Shown in pieces: positions 11,930 to 56,224 of a stretch of DNA of 64,000 nt (its first letter is position 1; the number at the start of each line of letters is the position of its first letter). Source of the stretch: Aplidium turbinatum (Eukaryota; Chordata; Ascidiacea; Aplousobranchia; Polyclinidae); NCBI GenBank assembly GCA_918807975.1, contig OU964922.1, positions 27,578,329 through 27,642,328 on the forward strand, given 5' to 3'. The notes under the pieces were generated by a model. The model had not been told where the DNA came from. It worked only from the letters and a program-made list of their open reading frames with translations, and ran no database searches. The position numbers were made by a program, and so were the translations under genes.

Positions 11930-12740
11930 AACACAAATGTGTAAAACAGAAACGGTGCTTTTAAGATAAAAGCGGAATCATTGAACTTCAGTCCACTTTC
12001 GCTTGCATCTTAATGGAGATGATTACAATTTGCACCATGTGTTTCTACTTTTACACTGTCTTTTCCCTACATCAAGAGAGGTTGCTTGAAAATTATGCTT
12101 GTAGTGATGCATTTTTGGTGAAGCGAAAGAGCTATAAATTGAAATATACTCACTTCTAATTTGATTGGAATTTTTACAAGTTTATGGGCTATGGCAGTGA
12201 TTTTCAACCGGTGCTTCACGAAACACTAGTGTTCGTGTTCGTGTGTTCGTAAATGATTTTTTTTAAATGGTAATAGGTACAGGAACTTAAATTTTAAACT
12301 AAACCTTCTAGGCAAATCCGATTTTAGTTCGATGAATTTGGTTACATACAAAACGACCTATGGTTACCATATAAAGTCTGCATCATGATAAAAATATCAT
12401 TATTAAAATAGCATAAATGCCTAAAAAGTGACTAAAGCAAAATTATACTAATTAAAAATTTTCTGAGGGCAAGTCCCCGGACCCACACTCCTGTCATGCT
12501 TAATTTTTTGAACATTAAGTTTTGCATTATCTATTTATCTTACTAACTTTGCTTCATCAAAACTCTGGTTCTTTCCCTTACCGTACTTCTTTCCAGATCC
12601 GCTACTGCATTGTCGGCATAGCCTATTTACTATATTTTCTAAAAAATCTTGTTTATTCCTGCTGAAATGATGAATGTAAATTTTTTCCTATTATTTGAAA
12701 GAGTTGCGGTTAACCTAACGGTTTCTTGTCCTACTTTTAA
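11930..12740. other. Gene A 3' flank, no gene seen
   Basis: Probable 3' untranslated and intergenic sequence. I find no clear AATAAA close to the stop. A hAT-like tip (cagtgattttcaacc) occurs near 12197 without a matching far end. Confidence 0.5.
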
Positions 12741-12749
12741 GATTCATCA

Positions 12750-13060
12750 CTAAGCATGTGGGTCCACTTGAGGATTTCGTGCAGAAAGGCCAAGATGGTG
12801 CTCACATGGCCCTCCCTGGGGGGCACTATCGGATTGCTGGAAATTCTCAAGCACACGTTTGTCTGGAAGAAAGCTGTCGAAAACTACAAAGCAAAATCAG
12901 GAATTTTCTTTGTTCCCCAGCGGTCTGAGTTAAAACTGGCCGGTTCTTTTGAGTTGGTATAGGAGGGCAAGACGGATTGTAGCGGCACACTCAGCCAGTT
13001 CTCAGTCGTGGTTTGGGTTGTTGTTGTAGGCCCAGTTACTGTGCTGGTCTTTGAAGTCAT
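12750..13060 (-). mobile_element. LINE (family 1) endonuclease-region fragment
   Basis: Minus-strand frames give NWAYNNNPNHD, LLYQLKRTGQF and LPDKRVLENFQQS. These line up with NWGYNTTNTDG, LLHDPKGAASF and PDRRVLEKFPRS in the long LINE. Several frame changes; both ends are missing. Confidence 0.55.
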
Positions 13061-13350
13061 CAGCGTAGAGGCCGGGAAAGAGGAACAAGAAGAAATGATG
13101 GCAAAGACAGGAAGGACGGAATATTTACAAGCTGGGCTTGTAAATATTGACATTGTATAGTCTGATACACACCTACTCAATCTCTGCATCAATAGAACAT
13201 TGATCGTAAAAGGTCTACTGTACACTTGTAGGCTACAGTAGTTCAGGCTCTCATGCACTTAATGTACAGTATATAAAACTAACATGTCTGTCATTGTTTG
13301 GTTAACAATCATAGAAGATAAACAATGATTTAACCAACTAGTTGAGTAAT

Positions 13351-14119
13351 CTTCTTCTTCTTCTTCTTGCGTTTGAGGCCGCCACAGATCACGTTGTTAC
13401 GTCCAGGGGCAGCAGCCAATGGATTGTGTATTCATCGAGCGTTGTTAGGTCCTCATGTCTATCTTGTGGTTGGTATACAGGACATTGATAGATAATGTGG
13501 TGTGCAGTTTGAAAATCTGAGCCACACGCACAAGATGGTGAATCGGCGAGGCCCCACTGGAACATGTTGCTGCTAAAACGGCCCACTCCAGTCCGCAGGC
13601 GATTGAGTTTCACCCATTCCTTCCGGGGTAATTCTGCTCCAAGTGGGGTGTTGGTATTGGGAAGGACTGTGAATTGGGTTGGTCTCGCAACTTCTCTCCA
13701 TTCACGGTTCCAAACTTCGGAAATGTAGAAGTTCGATTTGCACATAGCTGCAGCATGTCGGGAGAACGGGCGTCGAGATTTCAAGCGCTGGGGCTTTTGG
13801 GAGTGCGAGTTTAGAACAATCTGGTTGAGAAGGTGGTCATCCCTTGACATAGCTTGTAGGACCAGACTACGTACGTGGTTTTCCTTACGAAGTCTACCTG
13901 GGGCGATGCCTGATAGTACCGGCAGAAAGTCAGTGGGAGTTGGAAGCAGGCAACCGGTGATTATTCTCATGTTGGTGTTGAGGGCAGTGTCAATTTTGGA
14001 AGTGTGTACGCTGCGGCACCAAGTGGGGGAAGCATATTCGGAGGTGCTGTAAACAAGTGCAAGAGCACTTCTACGGAGTGTGGATGTACTAGCACCCCAG
14101 GATGTTCCAGCTAGGCATC
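13351..14119 (-). mobile_element. LINE (family 1) 3' fragment with 9-bp target duplication
   Basis: A largely open minus frame encodes MRIITGCLLPTPTDFLPVL, LKSRRPFSRHAAAM, LNRLRTGVGRFSSNM and CACGSDFQTAHHIIYQC, equivalent to the last third of the LINE protein. Sequence up to 14119 continues the same protein with frame breaks. (CTT)n at 13351-13368 is the tail. ttgagtaat flanks both sides (13342-13350, 14120-14128). Confidence 0.85.
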
Positions 14120-14449
14120 TTGAGTAATGAGATCCACTGAAGTATGTTAATGTAGCCTACTGTATCTTTGGACAGTAAAATTTTATCGGACAAAAGTAGG
14201 TCATACTCTTGGAAAACCTACTTAGCACTGTACCAGAGGAGCTGAAGTCAGATGCATTGCAGTCTCAGAATAGGTTACATTTAGGCTATGTAAGGTGCAT
14301 CCAATTCCTCATAAAACGTTTGTAGTTTGGCTAAGTATTGCAAGCACTCAATGTTGGTGTAGTAGGCTAAGTATTTTAAGCACTCAATACTCGTCACTCC
14401 GTATTGGTGAGACTGTAGACTGTAGAGACTGCATTAATCATAAGGTAGG

Positions 14450-15385
14450 CCTGCAGCTGATAAGGCCCGCTAATTTTCAAACCTCAATATTTTTGTAAAT
14501 ACTGCATAATTCAACGAAACTTGGAATACGGATACTTTTGGTCTATCTAAACATTAAACAACATGAAACAAGTTTCTAAGTAAAAGGAGTTGTGAAATAT
14601 TAAAAAAATAAAAAAATCTCAAGCGGGCCTTATTAGATGCATGTGTTGTGAATGAGGCCCGGTTTGAATTTGCACCAAAAATGATAGAAAAGGTGTATTT
14701 TCACAATAAAAAAACAACTTCTAATCGGCAACACAGATACAGAACTAATAACTAAATACACAGAGACAACTATTCCCTCTCACCCCCATGCTCCATTTTT
14801 TTCAAAGCGACATGGTGTTTTTAGATGTGGTAGGGATACTAAAGTATTTTGATACTGAAATTATGATACTTCCTTTGCAATAACAAATTGGATTGATGGT
14901 GTAACAAGAATTTTTTGGGTTACTCAATACTCAAGTCTTTAACCCTCGCTTTCTTAACCAGTGGTGCACAACGGTACAATTCTCCTACCCCATGTGCCCA
15001 TGGACCTTATTGCCAACATTAGCCTAGTCGTGATCATCATTATCAGTCTTGCTTTAATTAGAAAAAAAGTTCAAATTTATTACTTTTACTGCATCAGCAT
15101 GCACATATCTTTCACATAAAATGCAAAAAAACGGAAGTCAAAGCGGTTTGTTAACTGCAGAGCAGTCTAAAACATGTGAAAATTAAGAAAACCACTCAAT
15201 TTCAGTCCCCACAAGTTCAACTTTCCGTAACTCAAAAAGTTCTGAACTTTAGTCTGTCAAACTTTACCAGTCAGTCTCAATTCACCATAGCAGCAATCAT
15301 AGCTTCCACTTTTGTATAAAATATTTGGAACAACGGAGATCCGGGGGGTGGGCCTTACTACTGACCGGGCCTTATTAGCTGCAGG
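14450..15385. mobile_element. TIR element with GGCCC-type ends
   Basis: Left end CCTGCAGCTGATAAGGCCCG is inverted at the right end as GGGCCTTATTAGCTGCAGG. A further internal copy, GCGGGCCTTATTAGATGCA, lies at about 14624-14642. No protein; superfamily unknown; no convincing target duplication. Confidence 0.6.
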
Positions 15386-15653
15386 TACCTTATTGATATC
15401 TGAGTTTCCAAAGTCCAAAGTCAATTCCAAAGCAGTGAATTGTTGTATTTCACAATATTGCAGCAGGCTACGGTACCACCAAATGGTTTATCAGTAAAAA
15501 GAGGAAGCTGAGATTAGATGAGTACCTTTCTGCTCAAGTTTACTTTGGAACAAAAAAAAGCGGATCGCTTTGGAAAATTTTAAAAAGTGAATGCTTGAAG
15601 CACCAGTGAATTAGTAACATTTTAAATCGAGATTAATAATTTTATGATATACA

Positions 15654-16250
15654 CAGTGGCGTAGCAGCCACTTGGCGGTTCTGGCTCTGCGCCAGGGGCG
15701 GCAGGCTGCAAGGGGGCTACAAAATGAGGCTGCACAGTGCACACAGCACGAGAAATGAAGTAATGCAAAAATAAATAAAAAGTAAAACAAGAAAATGGTT
15801 AACAAAGAGACAGCTAGCACAAATCAAAGCTCAAAAGGAAAAAGTCGTATTTACGTTCTACCATGAATGATGATCGGCTATCAGCTCTATCGATTCTTTC
15901 TATAGAAAGAGACTACGTTCAAAAACTTGATTTTAAAGATATTATCGCTGATTTTGCTTCGGCGAAAGCTCGAAAAGTTCGATTTTGAGGCGGCTATTGA
16001 TCTTTTATTTGCCTAATACATTTGTTGTTCATTTTTTGTGTTTTATATTTGGCCTTAACGCTGAGACAGTGAGGCTTCTTTCTCAAGCAAGATAGAACTT
16101 CTGAGACGCGGCACATTATTTGTAATTAAAATTACTGAATTATTGAAAAGATTGCTTGAACATGAAACTATTTCAAACTTTGCTGCAGTCTACTTAGGGC
16201 GGCATTTTCAACGAAAGCCAGGGGCAGCAGCATATACTCCTACGTCACTG
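15654..16250. mobile_element. hAT-type MITE
   Basis: Tips CAGTGGCGTAGCAGCC and, inverted, CAGTGACGTAGGAGTATA. Flanks gatataca and gataactt are only a weak match for an 8-bp duplication. The interior is non-coding. Confidence 0.65.
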
Positions 16251-17044
16251 GATAACTTTTTATATTATTGTTGATATGCGTAAGCTACTCTATTCTTGAA
16301 CTTACCTCAATTGTAAACTCCATTATTTGCTCTTTGCTTTTGTCAATTTAACTCACTTGATGCCTATTCAAACCGATCTGAGTCCTCAACCCATCGTCCT
16401 TATTATCATTACCATTTTGACTTTCTGAACTAGGCTACTTATATTCATAGGCCTACCTACCAATGATGCAAAAACGTATGTTGGCTGGCAAATTAGTTGA
16501 TATCGCAGCCATAACGATGCCCTGGTATTATTCTTTTTATCCTGAGCATGCCTGACATTTTTTTAACTTAATTTTTCATAAGCTATTAACAAAAGTGAAG
16601 TAAATATAAAAATCAAGATCAAGAAGGGGCACATAGTCATAAGGCTTAGGTTATGCTGTTTTACCTCAGGCAAATTTATGTTTCTGCGAGAATAAGTAAC
16701 ATTTTTTTATATTTGTGTATCAACTTTTAAGTACTGTGTGATGTGTTTTTAGTTTGTTGTTTGATTGTGTTTTGGGTTTCTTATTTTGATTAAAATCTTT
16801 CAATTATTAAATTATTTTTTCATATTTACGAACTGGGTAGTTAATTGAGTCAACATTAGACGAAGAACAGTTGTTTTCTTCTAACAAATTCGGTGGTCCA
16901 TATTTCACAATGGGTTTTCCTCATCGCCTCCTTTGAGAGTTTCCATAGTCTGGCGCCCACCATAGTATAACGGCTGTAGGCCTACTAAATATAATGAGTG
17001 AAACATTGAAGTTTTATAGGCTTATTTTTTGTTGTTGTATCTAA
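16251..17044. other. Intergenic, nothing recognised
   Basis: AT-rich sequence between repeats; I see no exon with splice sites and no element ends. Confidence 0.5.
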
Positions 17045-17231
17045 GCTCTCGCCCAGTAGTTCGTTTAGATTGAATGAATGGGAAGGCAAGGAAGCCAATC
17101 TTCGTATCCACCTTCAGACATGCCTTTTAAGTGCCCTGCCAAAGACACAGCTACTTGCTTTTGAGTGGTATCGAAACTATCACCCTTTCGAGTACTGTTC
17201 CAATGCTCTCATCACTCGGCTTTGTAGCCGG
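17045..17231 (-). repeat. tRNA-derived SINE (family 1), decayed
   Basis: Plus strand carries the reverse complement of the family 1 body: AAGGCAAGGAAGCCAATC and CCACCTTCAGACATGCC, then the head ending in gtagccg. More diverged than the copy at 10199. Confidence 0.7.
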
Positions 17232-18115
17232 GTAGGGTTATGTCAGCTTTGGATTATGCCAGGTTAGGATTATGCAGATAGCTAGGATTATGACATAACT
17301 GTATAAACATCACTTCAGATAAGGCGCATTAAAACATCAAAGTACAACCGTTGCATAATAGAATGCTTCTTATAGATTCTAGATCTACTTGCTAGGTCTA
17401 TGCAATCACCATTGGGCTTGTAGGCGTATACGAAGCACGAATATACATAGATTTTGATCCAGCAGAACTACTAAAGCAAATTTGCAGTGAGGAAAATATC
17501 GTTACACCTTCTGAATCTAGCGCTACCTGAGTATTATCGCTCCTCGAAAAATCAACAGCGCTCCCTAGAAGACGGTAGCGCTCAGGTTGAGAACCAAGAC
17601 AATGAACTTGCTATTTTAAGCTGTGGTATAAAATAAAACGCAGGCTAATAAGCCTAATATAAAGTTTAGCAAAAATATCAACTTTTGTTATACGGTAGTT
17701 ACTATAATGCCGTCAACCCGCTTAGTCAGATTAGAACTACTTCGGAACCAAGCCAAACTGGTCCAATTTAGCTGATGATCGGATTAAGATAGAACAAATT
17801 TCACTATTTTCCGTGTTATAATGTCTTCACCGTCTAGTACAACTTGAGCTCCTATTTTTTTTCGAATCGAATTGAAAAAAAAACCCTCATTTTCTAATAA
17901 TAACCAGTAAGTCATATTGCGTACATACTCAACTTGCATTGACGATATAATTTTAGTTTGCAGCAACTAGTTTACACATTTAGATAGATTTTATACTGAA
18001 AACAGAAAAAATATGATATACCGTAACACTTTTGACGTCTCGCATATAGGTGCTTTACGTAGAAGACGTAGTTAGCTTGCTCAATCCAATGAAACACGCG
18101 TATTGAGGATACATT

Positions 18116-19773
18116 CAGTGGCGTACGCAGGATTTTCTTGCTGGAGGAGAGTAAGCGTTCGATATAATTTGACATCTTTTATTAATAGCCTAATGCTACT
18201 TTATAGTCTGACCAAGGTGTGAGGTAGCCGAGGCTATCTGTTGGTGAAATATATTAAATTTTCACGGTCTTTGCGTATTTTTCACTGTACTTTTGGATTG
18301 AATCATTAGATATGTGAATACGAAAAGCATGATAGTAGGCCTAATTGGATAAGCAAAAACTGTAATAGTTTGATTAACAAGCAATGTTTTCAGATTAAAG
18401 CAAAATTGCACTTTTCTATAAAAATTTAAACATCGAATGCAATTTATTACGGTGCTTGGAACAAAAATTACAGCACTTTGAACATACCGTAGCCTACATG
18501 ACGAAAAAGAAGGCCTACCCTACAGGGCTGTGTGAGCACCAACTCGCTCCTCCCTCCTTCGAAATTTACTAGTGGGTCTCTATTTTTTAGTAAAGGTACG
18601 GTTCCTAAAAAAATTGTCAAACCATAAGTTGTAAATTTAGATCAAAAACATTAGACTGACTCCACAATTTGTTGGGACACCATCTTTGACTACATAACTA
18701 TACAAAGGACTATGATGTTGAACTAAAATAACTAAAAGATTTCAATCATCATCACCATCATTTTCAACCTACGGTAGCCCACTGCTGAGCGAAGGCCTTC
18801 CCTTTTTTGCCAATGTAGTCGATCATGTGTTTCTTTTTCTTTATACCAGTTTGTTGTTCCACATTCTACAAAAACTAAACACTAAGGAAAACAATGACGG
18901 AGTGTTTGTCTTGAAAAAATAAAATAGGGCTAAGACGCTGGGTTGAATGCAAAACAGCTTAGCCTACTTCAACAAGGTGGTTACAAAACATTTGCCGACA
19001 TGGAGTTTCCTTTCGTATGCAAACTACCCTCTCCAAAAAAGTTTTTAAATTAAAAAAATCATGTTGAATGCAAAAGTAGGCTATACGCTGGATAATCCTT
19101 GTCAACGCTTCTGGGCGACATTATTGAATATCTTCGTCGTTTCACGAGCATTTAATTTTGTATCAATTCTTGCTACAATCGGCTGCCGAGAAACATAAAG
19201 CGAAAGCGTAGTATTATTTATTTTTGTAAACTCCAACAAAATAGCATAGATTTACTGGTTACGCTGATTTAAAATAGTCATTTCAAATGATGATCAACAA
19301 TAGAAAACCGATGGATGCAGTCAAGCCACAAAATGTAGAGTTTTGTAGCAGTATTGTCACATTTTTTATTTAAAATTGTCGGCAAACGCTGCTCCAATTA
19401 AACATGTATATGGGTGGAGTGGACCCCTAAACAGAGATGTGGACCCACTAACCGGGGTTTTGGAAGCGGTAAATGGGGCCTTGCGTGATTTAATCTACTG
19501 CATATCAAGCTTCTGTAGCAATATGTACATTCTTTTTACTTCAAATTGTCAAAAAAATGTTAAACAAACTAAAATAAGTGGGCCCCTAAACAGCCGTGCC
19601 TCTCCCCCCCCCGGGGGTACGAGAAGCGGTTAATATAGTCCTGCTACCTAAAACCACACAATAATATGTGTGTACTACACAATCACAACAACGCTAAAAA
19701 AATTAATATTTTTGAAGAGGGGTAGGCTATGTCATGTCCGAAGCCATCTCCTCCTGCGTACGGTACGTCACTG
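18116..19773. mobile_element. hAT-type element, non-autonomous, 1.66 kb
   Basis: Tips CAGTGGCGTACGCAGGA and, inverted, CAGTGACGTACCGTACGCAG. Flanks gatacatt and ggtatgtt differ only by transitions, as an old 8-bp duplication would. It carries a LINE tail at 18745-18840 and a C-rich run near 19605. Confidence 0.6.
18745..18840 (-). mobile_element. LINE (family 2-like) extreme 3' end
   Basis: Minus strand reads GGCCTTCGCTCAGCAGTGGG followed by an (ATG/GTG)n tail, the typical last codons (AQQWA) and tail of RTE-like LINEs. Confidence 0.6.
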
Positions 19774-20144
19774 GGTATGTTCTATTATTAGAACTTTTTT
19801 GATGGTAGGTTGATAACTAATAAGTTTAAAAGCAATGACGTCACATTGTCTCATGTTTGCCACAAAATTTAAAAAAAGACGGGTTGTTATATAATACAAA
19901 GCAATATCATAGTTTTTGTCTTTCTCGAAGTAAAGATGATGGAAACTACGTCGATAATTTATCTTTCGGTTTTCCACTTCATCAAACAAATATTGCTTTT
20001 ACATCCCTGACTAAAACCAGCCTAACTGCCATTTCCATTCCTTGGGTATAAGCAAAAAGTATAAAAGTAACAGCACACGGGTGTATATTGCAATCAACCC
20101 CAAAGACACGTAAGCGAAAGCATATTAAACTTTAATGATTTCGT

Positions 20145-51562
<31,418 letters not shown>

Positions 51563-52259
51563 GATTCAGACATTTGAAAACACTTGACAGTAATTTTTTT
51601 GCTTTGATATAAAAACATTGTTAATAAGTGAGTAGATACGTCACAAGCACAATTATGATGCCAAAATACGATTTTTGGATTGAGACTTCTGGTTGAAATC
51701 CTACCAAGCTCCTTTCATTTCCATTGTGCTCAATCCAATGCATTTTTTTTAATTGCTGGCGTGAACAACTGAACATGTAGAGAACAACAAAGTAAACACA
51801 CGAGTTTGGCACACCTAAAAGGAAAAGATGGCAAAACCACAAAAAATGAGTGAATGAAGCGTTATCCTTTCTCTTGAATAAACTATTGAATAAAACCTTA
51901 AGACTTTACAGCAAATAATTTTTTTTTTAATTTTTGTGGACATCAGCCTATCTTTACTTGGAACACAATTTACCGATGTTTGACATTTGTCACAATGTCA
52001 CATTATAAGAACCGGAGTTGCCAGGTAATCCTAAAAGAATTCGGACAGTTTTAATTTGAAATTCGGACATTTTAAGTTTGCAATGTTTGTCGTAATATTG
52101 TTTTTTCGTTGTGAGGATCAGAAATAAAAACAAACTGAAACTGTCTAAGACAATTAATTCAAAATGATTTTTTCTTCTGTTACTTAAACTGTTGCAATAA
52201 TAATCTTTTTTCTTAATTTGCTTTTAAATACTTGTTTTTAACTTTTCATCGCTTAAGGC

Positions 52260-53060
52260 TACCTTTTGGTGGCATTGCAAATCGACTTAAATTGTTAAAA
52301 CTTGTTTTATTTGTGATTTTCATTAAGCTTTTGAAATTTTGAATTAAATTTGGTTAATCCAACATTATTTAAAAAATAAATAAATAGCACCTATATATTT
52401 TTTTTATTTCGCTTAATTGTATCTCATTTTTTACTACCGGTATTTTGTTTTCCTGAATTTATGTGGTCACACTGAGCCAGTTTTATGTAACTTTTTCTCT
52501 CTGAGTCATTCCTTTATAACATCACAGTTTTATTTTGTTAATTGTCTTGAGACTTCATAATTTAGTTTAAAACCTTGAGAAACTTTTCACGTCTTGAATT
52601 TGGTAAAGTTTAAATCGCCCTTGTTGCAAGTGTTAATAACTTAATAAAATTGTACAGTACAGTATGCACGTTTTTGTTTTTTTGTGAAACTGAGAAAAAA
52701 AATGTAGTTGAGCTATGTATGTATTTTTTTATATTTAATCGTATCTTTGCTTTTTTTTTTACTTTTTTCTAAATTTGTGCGGTCACACCACACTGAGTCG
52801 GTTTCCTGTAATTTCGCCTTGCTGAATCTTTTATACAATCAATTTTTTTAAATGCTTTTGAAGACTCACAAAGCAAAAGTTCAGGAAACTTGTCATCTTT
52901 TGAAATTTTTCTTTGTGTTATAAAGTTTAATCGCCCTTGCACTTGCAAGTGTTAATTGTAATTGTAGGACTATTTCACACCAACGAAATATTTTTTCTAT
53001 CTCGCTTCTAGGTTTGGTGGCTGTGCAATTATAAAATAGTGGTAACACTGTTTTATCGAT
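52260..53060. repeat. Degenerate direct tandem duplication
   Basis: A unit of about 320-340 bp occurs about twice. Landmarks such as GGTCACAC..CACTGAG, TTTAA-TCGCCCTTG and TTGCAAGTGTTAAT recur in the same order near 52465-52640 and 52785-52960, and ACCTTTTGGTGGC near 52260 is echoed near 53010. T-rich, no protein. Confidence 0.55.
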
Positions 53061-53176
53061 GTATATTTTGAGCTTTTGGGTTTTGCCATCTTTCCCTTTT
53101 GTTGGTGTCAAATTCGTATGTTTACTTTGCCGCTCTGTACATGTTTGCGCCAGCAGCAAAAAATAAAATTGAATTG

Positions 53177-54350
53177 AAATCTTCTTCTTGTTTATGAGGC
53201 AGCAATTCAGGCAACATCTCCCAATTGCTGCAACCAGTGCAATATCTTCATATTAAACTATGAGATCCGCATGCTCTCCATGTAGAAACACTGGGCAATG
53301 ATTTATGATGTGCTGTTCTGTTTGAGGTTCGCCCCAAACACAGGCTGGTGAATCACACAAACCCCAAGAAAATATGTTGTGCTTGAAGCGACCAACACAT
53401 GTAGGCTAGGCTACGCTACAAAGGCAATTTAATGTCATTTATTATTTTTCGGGCAGGTCTAAGTCAACTTGAAGTCGGTCGGACCGTGAAATATCTTCCC
53501 AGCAGTCTTTCCATGACTTATACCGTACATGACGTTGAAGTGATCTGCACTAAGACCCACAATGTGTCGAGAAAAGGGGCGCCTGAAAGGCAAGCGTTGA
53601 CGTATGAGCTGTTGTGTGTCAAAGACTACAGTGTGGAGAAGATGGCGATCATTGACCTCTGCCTTTATCGCGAGCAATATGGTAGAGTGCTCTCTGCGTC
53701 GTTTTGGTGGGGCGATGCTTGAAAACACTGATACCGGAGTTTTCAAACACTGATACCGGTTGTTCATGGTACATGTTACACCGGTGTCCGGTATGCGAAT
53801 TTTTTTCCCACGTACTTTCTGTCCCATTTACATATTTTGGTAAAAGTTTGTATTAAAACCGTGTGAATGCAACAGTTTCTCGTTGGCACGGTTGGTTCAG
53901 TAGTTTCATCCTCTGCCTAGTGTTCATGAGAACGAGGGTTCGACGCCCGTCGAAGTCAAACTTTTTTTTCTTTAAATTAATTTTTGCAGTGCACAAGAGC
54001 TTTTCAAAAAAAGTAGGGTTAGGGAAAGCTTATATTTTATTATCATTGCAGAAGTTCATTGGTAAATAGTTATTTCGCAATCTGAATCAACCAATCTCTC
54101 AAAACACTTTCGGAAAGTCTTACTTTTAGAGTGACTAGAATCAATGAGACAGAAAGCTCGTGGGAAAAAAAATTTCGCGTCCGTAATAGGCCTGTAAGGG
54201 TTGGACGCAGGCATCCAGTGATTATGCGCATAGTGTCGTTAAAGGCGATATTTGCCTTTCCTGCATGTGTGCTGAGGCACCAGACTGGAGAACAGGGCCT
54301 CCGAGAGAAGTCAGCACTGGTCGGGAAACAATACGAAAAATGGGCCCCAT
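53177..54350 (-). mobile_element. LINE (family 1) 3' portion, interrupted and frame-broken
   Basis: Minus strand in order: MRIITGCLRPTLTG (near 54230), RRPFSRHIVGLSADHFNVMY (near 53560), GRFKHNIFSWGLCDSPACVW (near 53370) and EQHIINHCPVF (near 53300), ending with a (CTT)n tail at 53180. About 300 bases between 53740 and 54060 do not belong to it. Confidence 0.72.
53872..53962 (+). repeat. tRNA-like sequence, possible SINE head
   Basis: A-box-like TGGTTCAGTAGTTT and a good B box GGTTCGACGCC 35 bases later, but only three clean pairs in the T stem and no acceptor stem. Likely a tRNA-derived repeat interrupting the LINE, not a working tRNA gene. Confidence 0.35.
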
Positions 54351-54588
54351 AATATTTTTTAGCAAATATACAACTAATTTCTATCTTGCGTTGCATGTTC
54401 GTGTTAAGCTGAAATTAGCCTACTTTTCTCAGCATGAAAAGAACTTCGTTCAATGTAAAAATCATCAATAATTACTGGATTACACTTGCAGCAAAAATGC
54501 CATTGAGGCAAACTATTTTGTCTAGAAAGCTTTGTAAACACACAATAGGCCTTGAGGCAACGAAAATAGTTCAACCAAGCATTTGATT

Positions 54589-54806
54589 CAGGAGTGTCCA
54601 AACTTTTTCCCACGCGAGCCAGATTTGATAATAAGTGTTCGGGGGCCAACAGCCACAATAATTTTTCTGAAAACTGCAAGTTGAATTTATATGATTTTGT
54701 GTGTCTGCAGGCCAAAAATAACACATTGTAAAACAACAGGCGCGGGCCATACAAAAACGTCTCGTGAGCCGGAGTTGGCCCGTGGGCCGGACTTTGGACA
54801 TTCCTG
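54589..54806. mobile_element. hAT-type MITE, 218 bp
   Basis: Tips CAGGAGTGTCCAAACTTT and, inverted, CAGGAATGTCCAAAGT. Flanks atttgatt and atttaatt differ at one of eight bases. Confidence 0.82.
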
Positions 54807-54814
54807 ATTTAATT

Positions 54815-55300
54815 CAACCATTTTTGGACTTTTTGCAATGCAACGTTACGAATCACAGCATCAAATGATAAAATTTTGCGACGTCTGATTTGATGCACAA
54901 CATGTATAGTTAGGCTTTTCAATCGGTTTTGAGTCATAGGCCTACTGGAGCGCAAACAATTCTTTACAAATTTCAGTAATTGCTAAAACCACGTTAGCTA
55001 GGGGAACACAAAAAAAATTATAACAAAACTATTTGAAAAAACTTTTCGAAAGTTGCAATCAATAATTCCTTGTGTAGAGATTATGGAGTGGTTCGTTCTT
55101 GTTTGCAGCTGAAGTTTGCTGTGTGGCTTTCTGTCAAAAGTACCAACCAACCATGTCATTGTTGTGGGTAGCCTACAAATGGTTTAAATTTGTCCCACAC
55201 TCCGCAACTGCACAACAGACATACGATGAAATTTGCATGGAACTTCAAACTCATCGACGATATGTTTGAGTTTGTTGATAGGCTACATTTGTCAATTCCA
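54815..55300. other. Intergenic, nothing recognised
   Basis: AT-rich sequence with no splice-flanked open segment or element end. Confidence 0.45.
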
Positions 55301-55524
55301 ACAACTATCGAGTCCTCTGCAATGTACGGTAGAATACATTTCCTTCAATAATAATAATGTTATGGTTTTATTTATTGTCGCTCTACAACAGCTAAGGTCT
55401 TTTAGCGACAGGGCTCATTTTTAATTTATATCAGGTTTACGATGTTATCACATTATTACCCGACTCATTCTCACTGCGCTATGCAGGATAGAACACAATC
55501 GGTACCGTTTTTAAAGTCTTCGGT

Positions 55525-55605
55525 TTGACCCGACCTGGAGTCGATCTCAGATCTACCAGCACCAGAGCCGAAGGCGAAACCACTCGGCCACTGAGCTGGT
55601 ACATT
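55525..55605 (-). repeat. tRNA-like SINE head
   Basis: Minus strand AGTGGCCGAGTGGTTTCGCC (A box) and GAGATCGACTCCAGGTC (B-box-like). Spacing fits a Ser/Leu-type tRNA with a long variable arm. The body on the low-coordinate side does not match SINE families 1-3. Confidence 0.45.
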
Positions 55606-56224
55606 TCCTTCAAATGATTCAGCTAGTTAAGTGGATCGAGTTATAAAAGCGTTCTGTCCTCAGGAAAAGAAAGTCATTTTCTTTTAAATTTATAATTGCC
55701 ACTGCAACTTTAGCTTGCAAGTAGTAGCCTACTCTTCTCAGCTTTCTCTTACTTAGATTACACCTTCCTTTAATTTCATTAAATTCATCAGTGAATCTTG
55801 TTTAGGACCGTGATCCACATAATGCAAAGCAGTCACAAATTTAAAACTGCTAGTTGTAGGCTACTTCAGCATTAACTCAGCTTCCGACCAAGCTCTTGTT
55901 GGTTCCAACTTGATGCATTTAAGAAACGTTTTTAGAGCTTCAATTGCAAAAGGGTAATGTAAAGCATTGGGTTTGACTGCACCACACCTTGATTACCCTC
56001 TCGAAGTCAATTTTCTTTGCAAGATGATAGGACAGCTTTCTTTAGGTTTTTCAGATTTTTTTCTCTGACTGGGCTATAACTTTAAAGATGCCACAAGCTT
56101 ACAAATAATCAATTACTCCAAAAATGATAAAACATTTGAACAACGCTGTCTGTAGGCAACATTATGAATTCCAACTAGATTTGGCCTAAGCAACAACATC
56201 CATAAAGAAAAAACTCACTACCTT

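Noticed and set aside
12197-12290. hAT-like tip cagtgattttcaaccggtg
   Set aside because: No inverted partner within a reasonable distance.
52893-53159. 88-residue minus-strand frame with a basic, Thr-rich start
   Set aside because: No recognisable family and it overlaps the decayed tandem duplication; likely chance.
53872-53962. Functional tRNA gene
   Set aside because: A and B boxes are present but the T stem is incomplete and no acceptor stem forms; kept only as a tRNA-like repeat.
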